Positions 56,072 through 64,000 of a stretch of 64,000 bases of DNA are shown here, in pieces. The notes beneath the pieces were generated by a model. That model saw only the letters and a program-made list of their open reading frames with translations. It did no database searches and was not told where the DNA came from. A program made the translations under genes and the position numbers. This stretch comes from Blepharisma stoltei. Its lineage: Eukaryota > Ciliophora > Heterotrichea > Heterotrichida > Blepharismidae. Every line of letters starts with the position of its first letter. Position 1 is the stretch's first letter. The stretch lies in contig CAJZBQ010000011.1 of NCBI GenBank assembly GCA_914767885.1, positions 1,240,001 to 1,304,000 on the forward strand. The letters run 5' to 3'.

Positions 56072-57530
56072 ATGAGTCTTTTAAGAAGCAGATCATTGAG
56101 ACCTCAATCTTTAGTAATTCTACCAGGCAACGACAGATTAGTTCGAAATCAGCCTGACTCTCTTTCAAATAAAAGGTCTGCAGTTGAAAACTTATTAAAC
56201 TTAGTTAGTTCTAGCTATTCCGACTGAAAAGACAGCTTTGCATTTTTAGATAAAAGAAAAAGGGGCTGGGTAAGTGATGCAGAGCTTAAAATGATTTTTT
56301 ATAGGCACGAATTTAATGCAGATACTACTGCATACCAAGAAATATTCAACGCATTTGCTAACGGCAATACTTTCAATTACATCAGATTTCTCGAAAATGC
56401 GAAATCCAAAGCTCCTTCAAAAAATTCCAACGACATTAAGCTTCTTCAACGAAAACTTCAAGAAGTCATTGAAATCCGCGGAATTAGCCCTACAATGCTA
56501 TTTCTTCAGTTCGATGTTAACCAAAATTCAAGAGTGAGCTCTGATGAAATTACGAATTATTTCAGAACTTTAGGATTAAAAATTTCTAGAAGGGATATGA
56601 AAAATTTAGTTTCTCAATTTACGTCTGATCCTAACGGGCTTAATTATAACCAATTTGTTTCACTACTTTTGCCAGGGTCAAATCAAAAGTCTGAGGGGCA
56701 AAATAATTTGATTTTTGAGCTAGCAATTTTGTTGCTACCTATGCAGTATGATCTGCTTGAGCTGCTGAAAACTCAAGATCGCTATGAAACTGGGATACTA
56801 AATAAGCAAGAATTTGAAGCTGCAGTTATACATGTTCTAGCGTTTTTTACAAGCCAAGAGCTTAGTTTACTATTCGATGTTTTAGACAAAGACCAGACTG
56901 GAAATATTAGCTATAGAGATTTATGAAGCTTAATAGAAAGCATCTCAGCAAGACTCGAAACTCTTTCAACTGAAGAAAAAAACGTTCTTGAGGAGTCAGC
57001 ATGAAACCGCCCCTCAATACCAAACTAGCTAGTCTTGGTAATAAGAAATATAAGAGATAATTCAGTATTTGTGCTTCTTCCATTATTTTACGTTATTTCA
57101 TATCTCTGTTTAGAGCAGTGATATGAAATAAAATATTAAATATATGGGTAAACATACTATGTTTAATATTAAATAATTTTAGAAGGGCAAGTACAGAAGT
57201 ATCTCTTATATTTCTTATTATCAAGACTAGCGAGTTTGGCATTGAGGGATGAGTGGGGGTGAGCTTTATGTTTGGCCACTTGAGCACTTTAAAGATGAAT
57301 TTTTTGACGAGACTGACAAAGTTGACAGATATTTAAGAAGATCTGATGCAGACAGCGATGGTCTCATCACAATTGAAGAATTTTCTCAAGCTCTACAAAG
57401 GCTTGGCGTAGCCTTCGAAAGAAATAAAATTGACCAGATTTTCAAAACTCTTGACTCCAAAAAAGCCAATAAAATCTCTACATTAGAGGTCTTAAGAGCC
57501 ATCCAAAAAGGTATTTGGGAATCTCCATAA
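56072..57530 (+). CDS. EF-hand calcium-binding protein
   Basis: About 406 residues after one IES. Calcium loops are DVNQNSRVSSDE, DKDQTGNISYRD and DADSDGLITIEE, with further degenerate ones (LDKRKRGWVSDAE, LDSKKANKISTLE). It resembles ciliate EF-hand proteins of cortex or axoneme rather than calmodulin because of its length and spacing. TGA codes Trp (SYSDWKDS, RDLWSLIE). It ends GIWESP-TAA just before an F1 MITE. The exact protein across the IES (ESAWNR...GGELYVW) is uncertain by a few residues. Confidence 0.85.
57011..57248. mobile_element. IES, inverted-repeat element, ~238 bp
   Basis: Arms of about 50 bp start CCCTCAATACCAAACTAG and end TTTGGCATTGAGGG. Both arms carry in-frame stops, so it must be removed, but there is no TA pair in frame. 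The flanks ATGAAACCG and ATGAGTGGG are a weak 9-bp repeat. Removal between codons 57010/57249 keeps the frame. Confidence 0.65.
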
Positions 57531-57539
57531 TTTAACTTA

Positions 57540-57930
57540 CTCCCACCCCCTCCGTGAGTGAACAAAACCATTAGAAAAATCCCTATTTTTTGCCAAAAAA
57601 ACCCACCCTCCATGAGTGAACAAAAATTTTTTTATGGAAAAAAAAATAGATATATAAGCGATAATTAGTATAATGAAATCTAGAGCTAATTCTGTTTAAT
57701 TTTAAACGAATTGCTTTTTAAAACTTAAATTTTATAAATTAAATTAATATTTGCTTTCCAATTTTTGCGAATTAGGAATTTTTTAAATTTCGAAAAAAAA
57801 AAATTTTTTTTTATATAATTTTTTTTTATATATTTTTTTTATATAATTTTTTTTATAAAAAAAAAATTTAACCCCCCTCCGTGAGTGAACAAAATTTTTT
57901 TGTTCACTCACGGAGGGGTGGGGGGAGTTA
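57540..57930 (-). mobile_element. F1 MITE, 391 bp, intergenic
   Basis: TTA at 57537-57539 and 57928-57930. Full-length reversed copy, 7 bp after the EF-hand stop codon. It has the hairpin at the right end and the tandem units at the left. Confidence 0.92.
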
Positions 57931-57965
57931 ATAAATTCTAGCACAAGATTTTAATATACAATAAG

Positions 57966-59046
57966 ATGCTTAACACTAATGGAAGACAAAGGAATTTAAA
58001 CACACTGATGCCAATGCAGCTAAAAGGACAAGGACTTTCAAGAATCTCAAGCACTTGCACAGACGAGAGTACTAATAGTTTTTTGGTAGAAATTGACTAT
58101 AATCATGATGTTGATGGAAAAATAAGAGATGAAATTGATGCAAGATTTAATCGATCCCCGACAAATGCACATTATAAGTTCCCAAGAGAAAAAGAAAAAA
58201 TCATAAGGCAGCTGCCTGTAATTAATTACCGATCCTTAGCCCGAGAAAAAACAATTGAAATTAATCGTAGAAAAGATTCGCTGAATAACAGTTCTCATAG
58301 GATGGGAAATATAATCTTAAGCAAATATATACGCATTCAACGTCCACTGCCAGGTTGCTTGACCACAGCTACCTCCAACACCGCTCTGGGGCGAATTTCG
58401 CGCCATTTTTCTCAGGCCCTACAAAGGTGCGGCCACCTCCAGCTTTGATCACCGAAAGAGGATGCCAGTCTTGAAGTTTGTTCTTCGACGACTCTTATTT
58501 GAGCTAAAGCACTTACTTGGATTTTTCAGGCACCCTAAAGGTCCCAGTTTGCAACGTCTGGGGTAAATGGCACCCTTCTGGAAATTCGATTCCCTAAGGT
58601 CAGGAGTCCAGTAAGAAAAACCTTCCAGCTCTTGCTTCCCTGGCATAGCCGGGATAATTTGGCCAGAGGAAATCAAACCTCATAATTAAAATATGCAAGA
58701 GATGAATTTTCGGTTGGGAGACCAAAATTTAAAATGACGCCATATTTTAACTATGATAGGAAATATAACAGAATTTTTAAATAAAAGCCTTAAAAGCAGC
58801 TCGCCGACAAGAATGAAAAAATCAAGCCCAAGAAATAGAATTGGAAAGACCCCAAGTCCATTATCAACTGTCCTTTTTAATTTAGCGCCGATTACCTCAG
58901 CCACACCTAGCAGTTTGACATCAAAACATAGAAATAAACACTCAGGATTCCAAAAATTGCCCAAAGAGTTCCGGCATAGTGTTAAATCTCCAAGCCCAGC
59001 TCCTATACATTTGTATTCTGTAAGTCCAGATCTTAAGAAATTATAA
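57966..59046 (+). CDS. Hypothetical basic, Ser/Pro-rich protein
   Basis: Not recognised. With a 364-bp IES removed it is one frame of 238 residues: an N-terminal half with RQLPVINYRSLAREKTIEIN and a C-terminal half rich in Ser, Lys and Pro (KSSSPTRMKKSSPRNR, FRHSVKSPSPAPIHLY). If the neighbouring TA two bases earlier is used instead, the frame reads KYARDEFSVGRPKFKMTPYF and stops after FK-TAA near 58786. The first choice is preferred because it joins both coding halves. Confidence 0.65.
58330..58693. mobile_element. IES, ~364 bp, TA-bounded with ambiguous TATA junction
   Basis: The left flank is AAATATAT (58323-58330) and the right flank AAATAT (58689-58694). Its interior ~58365-58485 is homologous to ~19925-20035 of the retroposon in IES C9 (shared CAGCTACCTCCAACA-like and GGATGCCAGTCTTGAAGTTT-like sequence). 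Confidence 0.75.
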
Positions 59047-59086
59047 ATAATTTAATGTAATTATTTCTTAAGACTTAATTAATGGC

Positions 59087-60856
59087 TTAAAACTCCCAAT
59101 GGCTAATTTTTGGTATTTGTGTTCCTAGTAAAATGTTTTTTATAATTGTAAAATTCAGAAGATTCGCAGCAACTAGTTTTAATCTTGAGGTAAAATCATA
59201 AAAAATTTTGGAAATTGGGACTTTTTGGGTGTGCAATTTCATATAATTTGTAGGAAAATAGACATTTATTGGTGTTTGGACCATCTCGAAGTAAACTGAT
59301 CTAGTGAAATATGTGGGATAGATAAAGTAAGCCCAAAGCAAAAAGCAGGGAAAATGATTTAAAAAGATCAAGGCGAACGTTAAAATAGTTTGGACGAATT
59401 GGACACTTAATCAGATACTTACAAAACACAAGTAATACATAGCAATTGTAGGATACAGGAAAATTAAGCCAGTAAAAATAAGAGTTCCTAATAAAATTTC
59501 GTCAACTGAATAATCCCCTTTGTCGATTCTCTACATAACTTTTACCCCTTTTAATACGTTCTTTTTATTTCCAATTATAAGCCTACACAAAGAATGGATA
59601 ATTTGTATCTGCAGACTATAAACTTGCCCAACAAATACATAAATATAATGTCTATATAATATTTACATATGCAAAGTGCAAAAATCTACTAAATCTGATA
59701 ATAGAGCTGTTTGGAAACTGACACCAAAAACGCCGAATATTGCAAAAAGCTGCACTATTTCAGGCTCAAATTTTGTTAGAAAGGTAGTTACATAGTTTCA
59801 GGAGTCTATAAGGATTAAAATGTTTTTGCCTATTGTGTTGTCTAATGCCTCGTTTGGCTTAAAACCTGCAGGAAGGCCCATAAGTCAGGTAATTTCTGAT
59901 TTTAAGACCTCGATGTGGACTGTTGAGCCCAATGTGTGGAAAACTAATAGGGTGTCTGAAGCAAAGTGGTGCAGGAGAAGCAGCAAAAATATACCGATCA
60001 ACCAATCAAAAACTGCTTGCATTACTATTGCTCGGGAGGTAAGATAATCGTTTACAAATCCTCTTGCTAAATATGGACATGGGTATTTTGGCTTGATTGC
60101 CATATCATTTAATTCCCAGGTGCTCAAAATATTTAATCTTTTGCTTAAATGCCAAAAAAGTTTGCTTTTAATTGGCAGATCGCTGATCCCTTTTTGGATA
60201 ATTGGAATTTTACTATATAAAAATTACAAATTATAAATCGCCAGTATAAATTCCCCTAAAACTTGAAAAATTAGCATAATGACTACGCATCCTGAATAGA
60301 ACGAGCTTTTGCTTCATTTTCCTGCAGGAGGCGGCTCAAGTTCTAGCTTTGTTAATATTCTTTTTTCAATAAATGCACACCGATTAATCTGATTGCATAC
60401 AAGCTGTAGAGTAGAGGGTTCCATTTTCTGCAGTTTTTGTGGCTGGTTTATGAGTTTTCTGTAAAAAATTTCTGGACAAAGCATATTGCAAGTGTCTATA
60501 TTAACCTTTGAGTTGTCATAAAATATTATGTGGGCACTAGCTTTATATCGATATCCACAACAATGAAGATCCATAAGTCTAATGCAATTAGATTCCACAG
60601 TAGCAGAAAATCATATATCAGAAACCGCTCTTTTCTCAATGGCTTCTTGAGGTTCTTGTGTTCCAGCACTCACAATTCCTAGAACCTCTACCTTTTCTCC
60701 GATTTGCTTAAGTGTATTTTCTATTTTAGCCAAAGGAAGATCAAGGACAGTTATGATACAGCAAACAAAGCCTCGAATAGACCAGCCTATTATATAGCCT
60801 TCTTTATTTTGACATTGTGTAGGCCAATATAGTTGTGTAAGTGTTGATGCCTTCAT
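59087..60856 (-). CDS. PIGQ: PIG-Q / Gpi1-like subunit of GPI-GlcNAc transferase
   Basis: It is part of the ER complex that makes GlcNAc-phosphatidylinositol, the first step of GPI-anchor synthesis. It is 574 residues long after splicing three 15-nt introns. The conserved core is WLMGLPAGFKPNEALDNTIG, followed by HYIYVFVGQVYSLQIQII, KNVLKGRIDKGDYSVDEILLG and TLIFTGLIFLYPTIAMYYL, matching the PIG-Q order, with several membrane helices. TGA codes Trp (SEITWLMG, IDSWNYV). Heterotrichs rely on GPI-anchored surface proteins, so the gene is expected. No IES. Confidence 0.88.
59531..59545 (-). other. 15-nt intron 3 of PIG-Q
   Basis: GTAAAAGTTATGTAG on the minus strand; splicing joins KNVLKG to RIDKGDYS. 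Confidence 0.85.
59652..59666 (-). other. 15-nt intron 2 of PIG-Q
   Basis: GTAAATATTATATAG on the minus strand; removes an in-frame TAA and joins FCTLHI to HYIYVFVG. Confidence 0.88.
60213..60227 (-). other. 15-nt intron 1 of PIG-Q
   Basis: GTAATTTTTATATAG on the minus strand; removes an in-frame TAA after ILAIYNL. Confidence 0.88.
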
Positions 60857-61181
60857 TTATGTCTAAACTAAATTGACTTTTCATTAAAACTCTAAAGCAT
60901 CAAATATAGAAAAATCCTTAATCCTCAGAAAACAAATAAGCGATAGTGACAGTATAAAAAATTTAATTTTGAAGCAAATTTTAATCCTTTAAATTTTTTT
61001 CATTGTAAAACACTAAAACTAGTGGTTTAACTTAATCGTTGCAAATTGGAATTCAAATTAAAAAAAATAATAAAACTCTTTGCATGCTCTGAAGGGAGAG
61101 TCATGATATTATTTAATATAAAAAAAAAATTGAATTGGGATACTATAAAACTTTGCTTCATTTAAATATAGAGTAATTAAT
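60857..61181. other. Intergenic region
   Basis: It lies between divergent PIG-Q and RING/Kelch genes. AT-rich; nothing recognised. Confidence 0.6.
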
Positions 61182-63999
61182 ATGGAATGCCCTATATGCT
61201 CAGAGCTATTCAACGAAGGAGATAATTGTCCTCGTTTGCTGCGATGTGGTCACACATGCTGCGAATTGTGCTTAAATCAGGTTATTGACGAAAATCAAAT
61301 AACATGCCCAACATGTCGAAGTATTTCAGTAACAGCAGGAACTTCAAGTTTACCAAAGAATTATACAGTTCTTGAGTTCATAGCAAATACTAAATCTGCT
61401 GAACTCGTAAACTGAGCAAAATCAAAGCTTCCAAGTCAATGTCAAGAGCATCCTGAAGAAAATGTTATCAGATATTGCATTGAAGATTCTAAGCCAGTTT
61501 GCGCTGAGTGTATTTTATTGCTCAGATTTTTTATAAATTTTTTTAAAAAAAAATAAAACAATATTTTTTATGGCGAATTTTATTGCATAATGGACATAAG
61601 CTAGTTAAATTAGACGATCCAGTCCTAGAACGAAGATATGAGGTTAAAGGGCTCATAGGAAAAGTTGAAGAAATGCTAGATACAGCTCAGAAAAAAGAAA
61701 TCGAAATTGAGAATAGAAGAGAGCAACTAACTCAGTCAACAGAAAAAGAATTAGGGAGAATTGATGGATATTTTGCTAGAATTTATGATAAACTGGAGCA
61801 GAAAAAACAATTTTTAAAAGAAAAAATAGAAGAAGAGTCCCAAACTTGTGGGGTGAGACTGCAATCAGATTTAGACGAAATTTCACAGTTTGTTATACAA
61901 GTTCAACAATATTTGGAAAATTTAAACACTTTAAATACAAAAATCGAATCAATGAGTCCGTTGGAGCTTACTAACTCCAATTGATCCCATACAATAACTT
62001 CAAGTAAGCGCGAAGTGCACCTGCTTCTCTCCCAATGCCAAAAAATCTCTATGATTGATTCTACTTCAGTCATATCCTCACGAGCACTTTTTAACCCAAA
62101 GCCATTGGAGCAAGAAATAAATAAATTCGGGATGATTTCTGCTGGAGTCGATTTTAACAACCCTGCCATTTATTGTTTTGGGACTCAAAACACTGTCCTT
62201 AAATTTAATTTAGCCACTCAGCGCTGGTCTCAAACTGTTATATTAGAAACAAACGGCTACGATTTCAAAAATTTTGCCTCAGCCGCCGCTCTTCCTAATG
62301 GAAGCATTTTAATTACAGGAGGCACAAAATCTAACGAAGTCTACGAATTTAAGGAAAATCGTATGATAAAAAGAAACAGCATGCTGCATGTAAGGTCATC
62401 TCATAATGCTGTATATTTTAATGGTTTTGTGTACTGTATAGGTGGGTATAATGGCTCATCCTGGCACGATAAATGTGAAAAAATTTCTATAGAGACCTTT
62501 GATACTTTACCTATTGCAAGCTTAAATTATAGAAGATGCGCTTTCAGCTCTACCATATCAGGGAATGATATATATGTATTTGGAGGGTATGATGGCACGA
62601 AGTATTTGGACAATATTGAAAGATACAGCGTGATTAAAAATAAATGGGAAACTTTTGCATATGCATTAAAATGGCGTGGTGAATCAACTACCCTCTGGAG
62701 CTGATATCCGAAAGGTGCAGGGAACCTTGAGGAAGGAGGCTGGCATTCGATATATTTTATCCGGCTAAGTTTTACTTGGTTTGGTGAAGCGCTATGCCGT
62801 GTGGTCGACTGTAGGCCTTACTCAAATACCAAGTTTTTACTTCAGAGGGAGATGGGTCCAGAAGTTGGAAAGGGCTTCCCAGAAGTGTCAATGGCGTTCG
62901 TCTTGACCAATCGGGACTGTTCCCCAGCGTAAAACCAGGAGTTACGCTCTGGGCTACGAATTTAGAGTCGACCACGAAATTCAACACTTTTGAATTTTCA
63001 ATGGTGGGCAGCCCTGTGACGACAGCATGGCGACCCAAACTTTCTGACTACCAAGGAGCAGGCCTATGTCTGGTAGGAGCAAGACTTTTTAGATCGTGTT
63101 ACGATTTTCGGCAAAGCAGACGAGTGGAGCCTTATGGAAGGGGAAAAGGATCTTCGGATGCCAACAAGGAGCTTTTCTATAATCTAATTGAGTGTAATTT
63201 TAAGGGAAACTTTGCCTTGCGTTTTGCATAGGCCGCTTCAAAACACTGGGGCTGCTTATTATTCTGACAATAAAATTATGATTGCGGGAGGATATAACGA
63301 AAAAGGAACACTCAATGTAGTAAGAAGCCTAGATTTAGAGACCTTAGAATGGACTACATTGGCTAGTATGGCACATACAAGATACCTTATGAATAAATTC
63401 CATTTTTGCTCTGGCTGCGTATTTGCTATCGGTGGGTCTGCCCAAGGGCAAAATATTGAATATTACAGCATTGCAGAAGGCAAGTGGACATCCACTAAAC
63501 CATATAAAGATTTCACAGAAGACACAATGTACAAATGGGCTGCTGTCATAACTCAAGACTCCGAAGTCCCACGAGGTCCTTAACCTAATTAGAAAACAAT
63601 TAAATCTAATTTCTATTAGAATTCCCTAACTACCCCCTCAATGAACGAACAAAAAACTTTTTATGGAAATAAATTTGATATATAAGTAATAATTATTATA
63701 ATCAAATCTCTAGCTAATCTGCTTAATTTTAAACAAATTGCGTTTTTAAAATTAAAATAAATTTGTTTAAAATTTTCAAATAAAATTTTACCCCCCCTCC
63801 GTGAGCGAACAAAAAAATTTTGTTCGCTTACAGAGGAGTCCCTAAGAAATCTGAAAGGCCTTTTGTTTTTACACTCAATTCTGCGGCCTTTAGTCGCAAC
63901 ACAAGTCAAGGAAACATAAGTCCCTTACTCTTGAGCACTCAAAGTTGGAACCCCATTCCCAAGCGTGCCCTGGACAATCAAATAAGGTCAGCCCAGTAG
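61182..63999 (+). CDS. RING, B-box, coiled-coil, Kelch protein (TRIM-like)
   Basis: 640 residues after removing three IESs. The RING finger (CPICSELFNEGDNCPRLLRC, then C-CELC...CPTC) is at residues 3-47. The B-box (CQEHPEENVIRYCIEDSKPVC, AECILLHNGHKL) is complete only after the 65-bp IES is removed. A coiled coil follows (EEMLDTAQKKEIEIENRREQ ... KEKIEEES). Kelch repeats start near residue 300 (VYCIGGYNGSSWHD, IYVFGGYDGTKYLD, MIAGGYNEKGTLNV, VFAIGGSAQGQN). The layout is that of a tripartite-motif E3 ligase with a Kelch substrate domain. TGA codes Trp twice. The final ~50 residues after 63842 are inferred from an in-frame join and are less sure. Confidence 0.85.
61522..61586. mobile_element. 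Short IES, 65 bp, TA inside a 10-bp repeat
   Basis: ATTTTATTGC at 61512-61521 and 61577-61586. Removal gives VCAECILLHNGHKLVKL, the expected zinc-binding end of a B-box. Almost pure AT. Confidence 0.9.
62656..63213. mobile_element. IES, retroposon-like, 558 bp, 10-bp target duplication
   Basis: GGGAAACTTT at 62646-62655 and 63204-63213. Removal joins VIKNKWET to LPCVLHRPLQNTGAAYYSD in frame. The left inner end contains CATTAAAATGGCG, like IES A2. GC-rich interior, no TA at the junction. Confidence 0.86.
63571..63842. mobile_element. IES, 272 bp, containing a decayed F1-like element
   Basis: AGTCCC at 63565-63570 and 63837-63842. Removal joins TQDSEVP to KKSERPFVFTLNSAAFS and leads to a TAG at 63997-63999. 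The F1-like part (about 63630-63845) keeps CTCCGTGAGCGAACAAAA and its inverted partner near 63795-63835. Confidence 0.62.
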
Positions 64000-64000
64000 C

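Noticed and set aside
1-64000. Autonomous transposase or reverse transcriptase genes for the elements
   Set aside because: I looked for DDE/D-type and YxDD-type contexts in open frames and found none; all elements here look non-autonomous.
1-64000. A mycoplasma or mitochondrial origin suggested by TGA=Trp
   Set aside because: Gene content (Cav channels, dynamin, PIG-Q, 14-3-3), spliceosomal-type 15-nt GT-AG introns and nuclear tRNA-Pro show a nuclear eukaryotic genome.
1-64000. CRISPR-like arrays or bacterial operons
   Set aside because: No regularly spaced repeats; repeated motifs belong to MITE ends.

Overview
This window looks like germline (micronuclear) DNA of a heterotrich ciliate close to Blepharisma. 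Four observations support that. TGA is read as tryptophan at dozens of conserved positions, while TAA and TAG end genes. Introns are exactly 15 nt long (six found). Genes are dense, AT-rich and separated by short spacers. Most genes are also broken by 65-985 bp insertions whose exact removal at short direct repeats restores a conserved reading frame, which is how internal eliminated sequences (IESs) behave. Genus and nucleus type are inferred; code, introns and frame restoration are read from the sequence.

Layout. 3-23991 (+): three tandem paralogous four-domain voltage-gated calcium-channel genes (A is cut by the window start, B and C are complete), carrying 4, 4 and 11 IESs. 24174-32389 (-): a dynamin-related GTPase, RNase H1, and a fused PntB-PntA proton-translocating transhydrogenase with five IESs. 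33683-41653: an alpha/beta lipase (+), tRNA-Pro (-), ribonucleotide reductase R1 (-), a SAM methyltransferase (+), a hypothetical protein (+) and a RING-H2 membrane protein (+). 41865-51806: a PLAC8 protein, a myristoylated LRR protein, a small basic protein, PRA1, a RING/TRAF protein, a Tom22-like protein, a DIX-like protein, 14-3-3 and succinyl-CoA ligase alpha. 51891-63999: a MORN protein, two unknown proteins, a C2H2 protein, an EF-hand protein, PIG-Q and a RING/B-box/coiled-coil/Kelch protein.

Insertions fall into classes. F1 is a 366-391 bp MITE with C-rich ends and internal CTCCGTGAGYGAACAAAA units, flanked by TTA/TAA, with decayed relatives some of which are flanked by TGA. F2 is a ~258 bp MITE starting CTCC(C)CTTTAAATT. 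P elements are foldbacks starting near TATAG..GTTTTCC. Some TIR elements have 9-bp target duplications. Retroposon-like elements have 10-16 bp target duplications and TTAA-type 3' tails; one of these is a SINE-like pair of 332 and 334 bp. There are also short single-copy TA IESs.

Two independent checks support the gene models. In all three channel paralogs the repaired junctions match the uninterrupted paralogs. After subtracting IESs and introns, each multi-IES gene listed with a length is a whole number of codons. Coordinates of IESs below include one copy of the flanking repeat; with a repeat of n bp the true cut can lie anywhere inside it.
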